Shown: one piece after another, positions 37,661 to 47,392 of the stretch
Position numbering within the stretch: the stretch's first letter is position 1
Layout: every line of letters begins with the position of its first letter
Source: Vannielia litorea
Lineage (GTDB): Bacteria; Pseudomonadota; Alphaproteobacteria; Rhodobacterales; Rhodobacteraceae
DNA length: 64,000 nt
Direction of reading: 5' to 3'
Assembly (NCBI RefSeq): GCF_900142295.1
Contig: NZ_FSRL01000001.1
Span: forward strand, 372,001 to 436,000
The notes under the pieces: generated by a model
Databases searched by the model: none
Told to the model about the DNA's origin: nothing
What the model saw: only the letters and a program-made list of their open reading frames with translations
Translations under genes and position numbers: made by a program

Positions 37661-39193
37661 ATGACCCTCCCCGCTCTCGTCTTCTCCGATGATCAGGCCC
37701 AGGCCTGGGATACCCTCTCGGAGGTGCTGCGCAAGCATGGCGTCGATCTCGACAACGAAACCACCACCCCCATGGCCGAGGGCAAGGGCTCGGTGACGGC
37801 GGTCCTGGGCAAGGCCGGCTCCGGCAAGACCCTCCTGCTCGCGCGCCTCGCCGATGCCCTGGCCGAGGCGGGGGTCGAGGTGATCTCGGGCGACTGGGAG
37901 GGCAAGCCGCGCCGCGACCGCCGCACGCTTGCCATCCTCGCGCCCACCAACAAGGCCGCTTCGGTCTTGCGGGGCAGGGGGGTGGCCGCCACCACGATCC
38001 ACCGCATCCTCTACACGCCGGTCTACGACCCCGAGTACGAGAAGATCGCCGAGTGGCTGGCCGGGCAGGGCGACCGCCCCGAGCCGATGGAGGGCCTCAC
38101 CGAGGCCGCCCTCGACCGCGCCCACGCCGTCTACCAGACCCACAAGTCCGTGCCCGCAGCGCTCGCCGCCGCCGGGCTGCGCGGCTCCGATTTCATCACC
38201 GGCTGGAAACGCCGCGAGGAACCGCTGGATATCGGCTTCATCGACGAGAGCTCGATGCTGTCCGACGACCAGTTCGACGACCTGAAGGAGATCTTCCAGG
38301 CCCTCGTGCTCTTCGGCGACCCGGCCCAGCTGGCGCCGGTCAAGCAGTCGGGCAACATGGTGTTCGACCGTCTCCCCGCGCCCCGCAAGCTCGAGCTGCA
38401 CCGCATCCACCGCCAGGCCGACGACAACCCCATCCTCGATCTCGCCCACGCGCTCGCCGACCCGGATCTGACCTTCCAGGCCTTCGAGCGGATGGTCGAG
38501 GAGAAGGCCCGCGCCGACGACCGGGTGGTGGTCTCCGAGCGGGTCGAGGCCGCGCTCATGGCCCGCTCGCCCGTGCTGGTCTGGCGCAACAACACCCGCA
38601 TCCGGCTCATCCACGCCTTCCGCGCCGCCTACCACGCCCCGCCCGATGCGCTCCTGCCCGGCGAACCGCTGGTCTGCGACGGGATCGAGCTGCCGATGAA
38701 GCACCGCAAGAAGCGGCTCGACCTCGAGGCGCGCGGCCTGATCAAGGGCGCCCAGGTGGTCTACCTCGGCCCCGGCAACAAGCCCGGCTTCTCCCGGCTC
38801 CACGTCTTCGGCGCCGAGCAGCCGCAAGTGTCTGCGGCCTCCATCGTCAAGATCGAGCTGCCCGACGAGGAGGAGCCCTTCATCCCCTACGCCGCCCGCA
38901 TGGGGGCCACCTTCCTGCACGGCGCGGCGGTGACGATCCACAAGGCGCAGGGCAGCCAGTGGCCCACCGTCCAGGTCTTCGCGCCCGACCTCTTCGTGGC
39001 CGCCCGGATGAACCGCGACGAGGCCGGCCAGCCGCTCTGGAAACGCCTCGCCTACGTCGCCATCACCCGTGCCGAGGAACGGCTGCTCTGGGTCACCCGC
39101 AACCGCCTCGCCCGCCCCACCGCGCCGCTCACCATCGAAGACCTCTCCGCCCCCGCCGCGCCCCTGGCGCTGGAGGCCGAACAGCCCGAGTAG
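37661..39193 (+). CDS. ATP-dependent RecD-like DNA helicase
   Basis: 510 residues of superfamily 1B (RecD2/Dda-like). Walker A is GKAGSGKT at 50-57, Walker B is DIGFIDESS, followed by the LFGDPAQLAPV motif III and the C-terminal GAAVTIHKAQGSQW and YVAITRAEERL motifs. RecD-like helicases of this size move 5' to 3' on single-stranded DNA in repair or replication restart. There is no recB or recC nearby. A palindromic element lies just past the stop. Confidence 0.9.
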   Translation: MTLPALVFSDDQAQAWDTLSEVLRKHGVDLDNETTTPMAEGKGSVTAVLGKAGSGKTLLLARLADALAEAGVEVISGDWEGKPRRDRRTLAILAPTNKAASVLRGRGVAATTIHRILYTPVYDPEYEKIAEWLAGQGDRPEPMEGLTEAALDRAHAVYQTHKSVPAALAAAGLRGSDFITGWKRREEPLDIGFIDESSMLSDDQFDDLKEIFQALVLFGDPAQLAPVKQSGNMVFDRLPAPRKLELHRIHRQADDNPILDLAHALADPDLTFQAFERMVEEKARADDRVVVSERVEAALMARSPVLVWRNNTRIRLIHAFRAAYHAPPDALLPGEPLVCDGIELPMKHRKKRLDLEARGLIKGAQVVYLGPGNKPGFSRLHVFGAEQPQVSAASIVKIELPDEEEPFIPYAARMGATFLHGAAVTIHKAQGSQWPTVQVFAPDLFVAARMNRDEAGQPLWKRLAYVAITRAEERLLWVTRNRLARPTAPLTIEDLSAPAAPLALEAEQPE

Positions 39194-39212
39194 CACCCCG
39201 CCGGCAGAGGTG

Positions 39213-39286
39213 CACCGTCATCCTCGGGCCTGACCCGAGGACCTCTTGGCGGGGAGATCCTCGGGTCAGGCCCGAGGATGACGGTG
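39213..39286. repeat. Palindromic intergenic repeat with perfect 29-bp arms
   Basis: Arms 39213-39241 and 39258-39286 are exact reverse complements around a 16-base loop. The core word CCTCGGGCCTGACCCGAGG resembles intergenic repeats that are common in alphaproteobacteria (from memory). It lies between the helicase stop and the convergent dehydrogenase stop and could also terminate both transcripts. Confidence 0.85.
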
Positions 39287-39303
39287 AAACATCCCCATGG
39301 GCC

Positions 39304-40242
39304 TCAATACCCCGCCCCGCGATCCACCAGCCCGATGAGCGGCTCGCCCGCCTCTGCGCGCCGGATATTCTCGGCAACCGACCGCGCCGCGCTCGACACG
39401 CGCGTCTCCGCGGCCGTATGCGCCGTCACCGTCACCTTGGGGTGCGCCCAGAAGGCATGGCCCTCCGGCAGCGGCTCCACCCGGAACACGTCGAGCGTGG
39501 CATGGTCCAGTTGCCCCGAGTCCAGCGCGGCAATCAGGGCGTCGTCGTCGATCAGCGGCCCCCGCCCCGGGTTGATGAGAAAGCTCCCCCGCGCCATCGC
39601 CGCAAAGGCCCGCGCGTCCATCACCTTCTCCGTGGCCGGGGTGTCGGGCAGGAGCGTCACCACGATCTCCGCCCCCCTCAGCGCCTCCAGTAGCCCGTCC
39701 TCGCCGGCAAAGCTCTCGACGCCCTCGATCTCGCGCAGGCTCCGCGACCAGCCCCGCACCCGGAAGTTCAGCGCCACCAGCGCCCGCGCGCAGGCCGCGC
39801 CCAGAGCGCCCGTGCCCAGCACCGTCACCACCCGGTCCCGTGCCAGCGGCGGGATCACCCACTGCCAGGCGTGCTCGGGGTTCACGATGTGCCGGTCGAG
39901 CCCGAGGTGATGCCGCAGCACCTGCCCGGTGACCCACTCCACCATGCCCTCCGTCAAGGAGCTGTCCACCATCCGCGCCAGCGGCATCGTCAGGGTGGCG
40001 TTGCCCACGATCTGCTCCACCCCGGCCCAGAGGCTCAGCGCCGCCCTCGCCCGGACAAAGCCGCTGAAGTCCTCCACCGGTCCGTTCGGCGCAAAGACGA
40101 TGTAGTCCACCTCGTCCTCGGCCACATCGCCGGGCTTAAACAGGGCCACCTCCAGCCCCGCCTCGGCGCAGGCGCGCGGCAGTTCGATGGCGTAGGGTTC
40201 CCAGAGGGACGAGCGGGCGGAGAGGAGTATGTTCAGCGTCAT
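39304..40242 (-). CDS. D-2-hydroxyacid dehydrogenase (glyoxylate/hydroxypyruvate reductase type)
   Basis: 312 residues. The dinucleotide motif is VLGTGALGAACARAL. The catalytic Arg lies in INPGRGPLIDD, the Glu in VEPLPEGHAFW and the His in VTVTAHTAAET. The layout matches GhrA, which reduces glyoxylate and hydroxypyruvate with NADPH. Since glyoxylate is released in the EMC pathway, such a reductase would be useful here, but that link is only inference. The start at 40242 fits similarity. Confidence 0.85.
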   Translation of the reverse strand: MTLNILLSARSSLWEPYAIELPRACAEAGLEVALFKPGDVAEDEVDYIVFAPNGPVEDFSGFVRARAALSLWAGVEQIVGNATLTMPLARMVDSSLTEGMVEWVTGQVLRHHLGLDRHIVNPEHAWQWVIPPLARDRVVTVLGTGALGAACARALVALNFRVRGWSRSLREIEGVESFAGEDGLLEALRGAEIVVTLLPDTPATEKVMDARAFAAMARGSFLINPGRGPLIDDDALIAALDSGQLDHATLDVFRVEPLPEGHAFWAHPKVTVTAHTAAETRVSSAARSVAENIRRAEAGEPLIGLVDRGAGY

Positions 40243-40296
40243 GCGCCGGACCCTATCCGCCCCGCGCGCCGCCGCCAAGCGATGCGCCCCTTGGGG

Positions 40297-41442
40297 CTAC
40301 CGCCCGCGCGGCCTGTGCACATGGGCGCTCTGCACCAGCCCGAAGGCTCCCAGCAGCACGATCATCGCCGAGCCGCCGTAGCTCACCAGCGGCAGGGGCA
40401 CGCCCACCACGGGCGCGAGGCCCATGACCATGCTCATGTTCACCGCGAAGAACAAAAAGAACGTGCCCGCGATCCCGAGAATCAGCAGCGAGCTGAACCT
40501 GTCGCGGTTCTTCAGCGCCGAGGCCACGCAGAAGACGATGATGAGCACGTAGAGCACCAGCAGAGACACGCCGCCAATAAAGCCGAATTCCTCCGCCAGC
40601 GTCGTGAAGATGAAGTCGGTGTGCTTTTCCGGCAGAAAGTTGAGCCGGCTCTGCGTGCCTTCCATCAGCCCGCGTCCCGTCCAGCCGCCCGAGCCCAGGG
40701 CGATCTTCGACTGGGTGATGTGGTAGCCCGCGCCCAGCGGGTCGGACTCCGGGTCGAGAAAGGTGTCGATCCGGCGGAACTGGTAGTCCTTCAGCAACTG
40801 CCAGGTCGTCCCGCGCGAGGCCAGGACGGTGCTCACCAGCCCCACGCCGCCGGCGATGACGACGCCGAAGTAGAGCCAGTGCACGCCGGCGCAGAACATC
40901 ACCATCGCCCCGCCCACGACAAGCAGGATCGCGGTGCCGAGGTCGGGCTGCTTCAGCACCAGCGCGGTCGGCACCAGGATGATGAAGACCGGCAGCAGCA
41001 CCCAGAGCGGGCGAGAGGTCTTTCCCACGTCGAGCCAGTCGTAATAGGCCGCCAGCAGCATCACCAGGGTGATCTTGGCCACCTCCGAGGGTTGCAGCCT
41101 TATGAAGCCGAGGTCGATCCAGCGCTGTGCGCCCATGCCGACATCGCCGAAGAACTCCACGTAGACCAGCAGCAGCAGCGAGCCCAGATAGGCCAGCAGC
41201 GCCATGTTGCGCCAGAAGTAGATCGGCACCATGGCGACGATGAACATCATCACCAGCCCGAGGGCAAAGCGCTTCATCTGCGGCCCCGCCCAGGGGTCGA
41301 GCGAGCCGCCCGCCACCGAGAAGAGCATCAGAAAGCCCACGCCGCAGACCGCCACCAGCAGCACGACCAGCGCCCAGTTGACGTAGAGCACCTTGCTCAG
41401 CCCGGTCGGGACCGTCTCGCGGTTGTACTCGAGATAGCTCAC
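40297..41442 (-). CDS. mrdB: Rod-shape peptidoglycan polymerase RodA
   Basis: SEDS-family glycosyltransferase that polymerises lipid II during lateral wall growth, with PBP2 as partner. 381 residues, about ten transmembrane segments. Conserved: GAQRWIDLGFIRLQPSEVAKI, VLKQPDLGTAILL (with the catalytic Asp), GAGYHITQSKIALGSGGWTGRGL, PEKHTDFIF, EEFGFIG and PLPLVSYGGSAM at the end. It follows mrdA by 10 bases in the mre operon. Confidence 0.96.
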   Translation of the reverse strand: MSYLEYNRETVPTGLSKVLYVNWALVVLLVAVCGVGFLMLFSVAGGSLDPWAGPQMKRFALGLVMMFIVAMVPIYFWRNMALLAYLGSLLLLVYVEFFGDVGMGAQRWIDLGFIRLQPSEVAKITLVMLLAAYYDWLDVGKTSRPLWVLLPVFIILVPTALVLKQPDLGTAILLVVGGAMVMFCAGVHWLYFGVVIAGGVGLVSTVLASRGTTWQLLKDYQFRRIDTFLDPESDPLGAGYHITQSKIALGSGGWTGRGLMEGTQSRLNFLPEKHTDFIFTTLAEEFGFIGGVSLLVLYVLIIVFCVASALKNRDRFSSLLILGIAGTFFLFFAVNMSMVMGLAPVVGVPLPLVSYGGSAMIVLLGAFGLVQSAHVHRPRGR

Positions 41443-41452
41443 GCCGCGCGCC

Positions 41453-43369
41453 TCATGCCCTGTCGCTCGCCTCGCGCAGCAGGTCGTCGCGCAGCTTCAG
41501 CTCCTTGCGCATCTGCTCCACCTCCCAGCGCGCCGAGCTGGGGTAGGCCTCCATCGGGGGCAACCCGCCATAGAGCGTCTGAAGCATGATGTCCCGCGCC
41601 ACCGGTGCCGCAACCGCCGAGCCGCCGCCGCCGTGCTCGACCACCACCGAAACCGCGTATTTGGGGTTGTCGTAGGGGGCAAAGGCCACAAAAAGCGCGT
41701 GGTCCCGCTGCTCCCAGGGCACATCCTGGTTGCGCACCACGACCGAGCGCACCTGGCTGGTGCCGGTCTTGCCCGCCATCGTCATGCCCTCGGCCACGAT
41801 CCGGCTGCCCCGCGCGGTGCCGCGCGCCGAGTTCACCACGTCATACATGCCCTTGCGCACCTGGCTCAGCGCGGTGGGCGAAATGTCGAGCGGCTCCAGC
41901 CCGGTGACCGGCATCTCCTTGCCGTCAACCGACTTGACCAGCCTCGGGTCGATCCGGGTGCCGCTTGCGATGCGCGAGGCCATCACCGCGAGCTGGAGCG
42001 GCGAGGCCAGAACAAAGCCCTGGCCGATCGAGGCGTTCAGGCTGTCACCCACCACCCAGGGCTGTTCGTAGCGCTCCGCCTTCCACTCCTTCGACGGCGC
42101 GATGCCCTCCGCCACGGCGCTCATCGGCACGTCATGGCGCACCCCGATGCCGAGCTTCTTGGCCATCGCCGAGATGTTCTCGATCCCGGCCTTCATCGCC
42201 AGCTCGTAATAGTAGACGTCGCAGCTCTGCTCGAGCGAGGCCTCGAGGTCCACCCAGCCGTGGCCCGACCGCTTCCAGCAATGAAACCTGCGGCCCGAAA
42301 TCTCCTTGTGGCCGGGGCAGTAGAAGGTCTCGCCCGCGGTCACCACGCCGGCCTCCATCGCCGCGAGGGCCGTGACCATCTTGAAGGTCGAGCCCGGCGG
42401 ATACACGCCCTGTGCCGCCTTGTTTGCGAGGGGGCGGTGATCGTTCTCGGTCAGCGTGCGGTAGTCGGCCACCGAGATGCCGCGGACAAAGAGGTTGGGG
42501 TCGAAGGAGGGGGCCGAGCCGATCGCGAGCAGGTCGCCGTTGGTGACATCCATCACCACCGCCGCCGCGCTCTCGGTCCCGAGCCGCGCCTGCACGAAGT
42601 TCTGCAACTGGCTGTCGACGGTCAATTGCAGGTCGGCCCCCGAGATCCCCTGCTGCCGGTCCAGCTCGCGCATCACCCGTCCGCTCGCGTTCACCTCGAT
42701 CCGCCGGTTGCCCGCCTTGCCGCGCAGCGGCTCCTCCCACTTGCTCTCCACCCCGGTCTTGCCGATCTGGAACTGGGGCAGCCGCAAGAGCGGGTCCGGG
42801 TCCTCGATCTTGGAGAGGTCGTAGTCGCTCACCCGGCCGACGTAGCCGATGACATGGGCGAAGTCCTCCAGCATGGGGTAGTGGCGCGACAGGCCCACCT
42901 CCGGCGAGATGCCGGGCAGGGCAGGGGTGTTCACGGCGACCTCCGAGAGCTGCTGCCAGCTCAGCCGGTCGGCGATGGTGTATTCGAGAAAGGGCGAGGA
43001 CCGGCGCATCTCTTCCAGCGCCTTGTCGACCTCCTCGTCGGTCAGCGGGATGATCTTGCGCAGCCGGGCGAGCGTGTTGGCGAGGTCGCCCGCGTCTTCC
43101 GGCACGATGACCACCCGGTAGATCTGCTCGTTCACCGCGATCGGCCGCCCGTTGCGGTCGAAGATCAGGCCCCGCTCCGGCGGGATCAGCGAGAACTTGA
43201 TCCGGTTCTCTTCCGCCAGCAGCCGGAAGGCATCGGCCTGTTCCACCTGCATGTAGCGCATCCGGCCCGCGAGCAAGGTGGCAAAGCCGCCCATCAGCCC
43301 GCCCATCACCAGCCCGCGCCGCGTGATCTTGCGAACGCTCTCCTCGGTATCCTTCGGTGCCCGCCTCAC
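41453..43369 (-). CDS. mrdA: Penicillin-binding protein 2
   Basis: Class B transpeptidase that crosslinks peptidoglycan for cell elongation. 638 residues. An N-terminal transmembrane helix (LVMGGLMGGFATLLAG) is followed by the dimerisation domain and the transpeptidase domain with PGSTFKM (active Ser and Lys), SCDVYYYELA and KTGTSQ. The GTG at 43369 overlaps the mreD stop (GTGA) and starts where similarity begins; an extension to 43663 would overlap all of the mreD end and is rejected. A Ser-Cys-Asp second motif is normal for this group. Confidence 0.95.
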   Translation of the reverse strand: MRRAPKDTEESVRKITRRGLVMGGLMGGFATLLAGRMRYMQVEQADAFRLLAEENRIKFSLIPPERGLIFDRNGRPIAVNEQIYRVVIVPEDAGDLANTLARLRKIIPLTDEEVDKALEEMRRSSPFLEYTIADRLSWQQLSEVAVNTPALPGISPEVGLSRHYPMLEDFAHVIGYVGRVSDYDLSKIEDPDPLLRLPQFQIGKTGVESKWEEPLRGKAGNRRIEVNASGRVMRELDRQQGISGADLQLTVDSQLQNFVQARLGTESAAAVVMDVTNGDLLAIGSAPSFDPNLFVRGISVADYRTLTENDHRPLANKAAQGVYPPGSTFKMVTALAAMEAGVVTAGETFYCPGHKEISGRRFHCWKRSGHGWVDLEASLEQSCDVYYYELAMKAGIENISAMAKKLGIGVRHDVPMSAVAEGIAPSKEWKAERYEQPWVVGDSLNASIGQGFVLASPLQLAVMASRIASGTRIDPRLVKSVDGKEMPVTGLEPLDISPTALSQVRKGMYDVVNSARGTARGSRIVAEGMTMAGKTGTSQVRSVVVRNQDVPWEQRDHALFVAFAPYDNPKYAVSVVVEHGGGGSAVAAPVARDIMLQTLYGGLPPMEAYPSSARWEVEQMRKELKLRDDLLREASDRA

Positions 43370-43905
43370 AGCCGGTGCCCCAGCGCATCCACCTCTCCCG
43401 GCGCGGCCTTGCGCAGCCCGAAGAGCATGTGGGAGGCGGCCACTACCACGGGGTAGGTCAGGATCGTGACGCCCATCTGCATCGCCGCCACGCCCATCGG
43501 CGGCCGCGGCACCATGAAGAGCGCCAGCACCGCCATGTTGGCCAGCATCAGCGCCACCATCACCATCCCCGCCATCGCCCACTCCAACGGAAACGGCAGC
43601 TCCCGCGACAGCGCCTGCCGGGCGCGCAGAAACTCGCAGCCCAGCAGCACCAGCAGGGTCCACAGGCCGGGCGGGCGGTGAAAGATCAGGTCGGCGGTCA
43701 GAAACACCAGCACCAGCAGCGCCGGCGGCACGAAGGCCGGGCGCCGCAGCACCCAGGCCAGTGTCAGCGCCAGCATCAGGTCGGGGCCGGGTATGCCGCC
43801 CGCGGTGGTGTCGAGCGGCAGCAGCCGGAAGAAGGCAAAGAGCGTGCAGAGGCCCAGAAAGGCCGCACGATAGGTCCAGATGCGGGTGGTGACCGGGTCA
43901 ACCAT
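43366..43905 (-). CDS. mreD: Rod-shape-determining protein MreD
   Basis: 179 residues, five hydrophobic segments, with PDLMLALTLAWVLRRP and FLTADLIFHRPPGLWTLLVLLGCEFLR as the recognisable MreD core. It links MreC to the elongation machinery in the inner membrane. The start overlaps the mreC stop by 8 bases, and the stop overlaps mrdA. Confidence 0.9.
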   Translation of the reverse strand: MVDPVTTRIWTYRAAFLGLCTLFAFFRLLPLDTTAGGIPGPDLMLALTLAWVLRRPAFVPPALLVLVFLTADLIFHRPPGLWTLLVLLGCEFLRARQALSRELPFPLEWAMAGMVMVALMLANMAVLALFMVPRPPMGVAAMQMGVTILTYPVVVAASHMLFGLRKAAPGEVDALGHRL

Positions 43906-44815
43906 CGGCAGCGCCCTCGGCCTGGCTCAGCGCCTCGGGGTGCGGATTGGGGGTGACCTCGGGGGTGAGGATCAGCCCGCCCGGATCGGCGATCACCTCG
44001 GCCTCATGGCTCCGCAGCACGCGCAGAAAGTCGAGCCGCTCGTAATCCGCCGAGAGCCGCACCCGCATCCGCCCGTCGCGCCCCTCCACCAGTTGTCCCA
44101 CCACCAGCCCGGCCGGGAAGACCCCGCCATCGCCCGAGCTGACAACCCGGTCGCCGGGCCGCACGGTGTCGCGGTCCTCGATGAACTCCAGCGGCGGCAG
44201 CGCCCGGTTGTCGCCCGCCAGCATGGCGTGCTGGCCCGAGGGCTGCACCACGACAGGGATGCGCGAGGCCGCATCGGTCAGCAGGATCACCCGGCTGGTC
44301 TGCTCGCCCACGCCCGCGATCCGCCCCACGAGGCCCAGCCCGTCCATCACCGCCCAGCCATCGCGGATGCCGTCGCGCCGGCCCACGTTGAGCAGCACCG
44401 ACTGGCGGAACGGCGAGCCGCTGTCGGCGATGACCACGCCCGACACGCTGGTCAGCCGCGGGTCGAGCCGCAGGTTGTTCAGCGCCAGCAGCTTGGCGTT
44501 CTGCTGTTCGAGCTGAACCGCCGCCTCCTTCCAGGCCTTCATCTGCTGAAGCTCCCGGCGCAGCTCCTGGTTCTGCTCGTAGAGCCGGTTGTAGGACTGG
44601 AAGCTGTCGGCCATGTTGCCGATCTTCGTGGCCGGCACGCTCGCCCACTCGAAGTTCGGCACCACCGCGTCGATCAGGTTGGAGCGAAACCGCTCCACCC
44701 GCGGGCTGTCGATCCGCCACAGCAGGAAGAGCCCGAAGCAGATCACGACGAAAACCGCGATCAGGATGCGCCTGACCGGGCTGACGTAGTCGATGTTCGT
44801 ATCTCTCTTCGCCAA
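43898..44815 (-). CDS. mreC: Rod-shape-determining protein MreC
   Basis: 305 residues. One N-terminal transmembrane helix (ILIAVFVVICFGLFLLW), then a coiled coil (LYEQNQELRRELQQMKAWKEA) and the beta-rich periplasmic domain with VVIADSGSPFRQSVLLNVG and ALPPLEFIEDRDTVRPGDRVVSSGDGGVFPAGLVVG. It forms the periplasmic scaffold for PBP2. It is 41 bases after mreB. Confidence 0.93.
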   Translation of the reverse strand: MAKRDTNIDYVSPVRRILIAVFVVICFGLFLLWRIDSPRVERFRSNLIDAVVPNFEWASVPATKIGNMADSFQSYNRLYEQNQELRRELQQMKAWKEAAVQLEQQNAKLLALNNLRLDPRLTSVSGVVIADSGSPFRQSVLLNVGRRDGIRDGWAVMDGLGLVGRIAGVGEQTSRVILLTDAASRIPVVVQPSGQHAMLAGDNRALPPLEFIEDRDTVRPGDRVVSSGDGGVFPAGLVVGQLVEGRDGRMRVRLSADYERLDFLRVLRSHEAEVIADPGGLILTPEVTPNPHPEALSQAEGAADG

Positions 44816-44856
44816 GCGGGCAGCCTTTCCGCGAGGCCTGCACCCTCGGCAGGGCC

Positions 44857-45966
<1,110 letters not shown>

Positions 45967-46084
45967 TTATAGGGGCAGGGTGGGAGGTGGGACAAGGGGG
46001 GCACGGGAGGGCAACGGCAAGTTGATGCCGGGGCAGGGGGGCATCGCCGACTGCCGTGCCGGAGGCACCCCGCCTCGCCGCCGG

Positions 46085-46660
46085 TCAGCGCCGGGCCACC
46101 TCGGTCAGCCGCATCGGCGGAAACAGCGCCGCCATCGGCCCCTGAACCTCGCTCGCGGTCACCAGCCCGAGGTCGGGGGCATAGATGTGCCGGGTCTCCA
46201 GCGGCGCCATCCACCCTACCGACACCGTGATCGAAACCTCCCACGCCGGGTATCGGCAAGCGCCCGCCACGGCCACGGAGGGGCCGAGATAGCGCACCAC
46301 CACCTCGCCCTCCCGCACCGCCGCGCCAGCGGGCGCGATGGTCACGCCGCTCTGCCAGCGCCCCAGCTCGTCGAGCCGGTCCAGCGGGGCAGGGTCGGCG
46401 GCATAGGCGTAGCGGGTGGGTGCCGCCGCGGGTCCGGTCTCCGACACCAGCAAGGGGTGGAGATAGGCCATCCGCATCTGCCCGCCCGGCAGTCCGGGCG
46501 CATCCCGCAGGATCGTCCCGTCCCGCGCGCTGATCACCAGCGTCACCTCCGTCGCCTCGAGCCGCGCGCGCAGCCCGGCCTCCAGGTCGGCCGCCACCGG
46601 GCAGGCCGCAGCGGCGGGCGTTGCGACAAGGGCGCAGAGGGTGGCAATGATCTGGCGCAT
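46085..46660 (-). CDS. Predicted periplasmic protein of unknown function
   Basis: 191 residues. The signal peptide MRQIIATLCALVATPAAAA is followed by a strand-rich domain with two cysteines (ACPVAAD and GACRYPAW). No family recognised. It lies upstream of mreB in the same orientation but with a 190-base gap, and is divergent from the DUF2161 gene. Confidence 0.6.
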   Translation of the reverse strand: MRQIIATLCALVATPAAAACPVAADLEAGLRARLEATEVTLVISARDGTILRDAPGLPGGQMRMAYLHPLLVSETGPAAAPTRYAYAADPAPLDRLDELGRWQSGVTIAPAGAAVREGEVVVRYLGPSVAVAGACRYPAWEVSITVSVGWMAPLETRHIYAPDLGLVTASEVQGPMAALFPPMRLTEVARR

Positions 46661-46708
46661 GAGCGTCTCCCCGGGTGACCACGCGCCATCCCATGCTAGA
46701 ACCGTGGC

Positions 46709-47392
46709 ATGAGTGAGGCGAAACCCAGAGAGCAGGATCTCTATGCCCCGGTGAAGGCCCTCCTTGAGGCCCAGGGCTACGAGGTGAAGGGCGAGGTCGG
46801 CGCGGCCGATCTGGTGGCGTGCCGGGGCGGCGACGCGCCCGTGGTGGTCGAACTGAAGCTGGCGTTCTCCCTGGCGCTGATCCACCAGGGCATCGCCCGC
46901 CAGGCGCTCACCGATGCCGTCTACCTCGCCGTGCCGCGCGGCTCGGGCCGCCGCTGGATCTCGGCGATGAAGAACCACAAGGTGCTCTGCCGCCGCCTCG
47001 GCCTCGGGCTGATCTACGTGCGCCTCTCCGACGGCCACACCCAGATCGCCCTCGACCCGGCGCCCTACACGCCGCGCAAATCGGCTCCCCGCACGAGCCG
47101 CCTCCTGCGCGAGTTCGCCCGCCGCGAGGGCGACCCGCAGCCCGGCGGCGCCGACCGCTCCTCCACGCTGATGACAGCCTACCGCCAGGACGCCATGAAG
47201 CTCGCCGCCCACCTCGCCGCCGAAGGCCCCTGCAAGGGCGCCACGGTCGCCGCCGCCACCGGCGTCGCCAGGGCCACCCGGATGATGGCCGACGACCACT
47301 ACGGCTGGTTCGAGAGGGTGGAGAAGGGCATCTACGGCCTGACCGAGAACGGCGCAAAAGCCCTCGGTATGCTCGGAGCCGACGCGCCTTGA
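46709..47392 (+). CDS. DUF2161 protein with PD-(D/E)xK nuclease-like fold
   Basis: 227 residues. EQDLYAPVKALLEAQGYEVKGEVGAADLVAC followed by PVVVELKL gives the acidic-then-ExK pattern of PD-(D/E)xK enzymes, and DUF2161 has been classed with them. The C-terminal part, GATVAAATGVARATRMMADDHYGWFERVEKGIYGLT, looks like a winged helix. It may be a DNA-acting enzyme or regulator; its substrate is not known. The TTG of the next gene overlaps its stop. Confidence 0.75.
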   Translation: MSEAKPREQDLYAPVKALLEAQGYEVKGEVGAADLVACRGGDAPVVVELKLAFSLALIHQGIARQALTDAVYLAVPRGSGRRWISAMKNHKVLCRRLGLGLIYVRLSDGHTQIALDPAPYTPRKSAPRTSRLLREFARREGDPQPGGADRSSTLMTAYRQDAMKLAAHLAAEGPCKGATVAAATGVARATRMMADDHYGWFERVEKGIYGLTENGAKALGMLGADAP

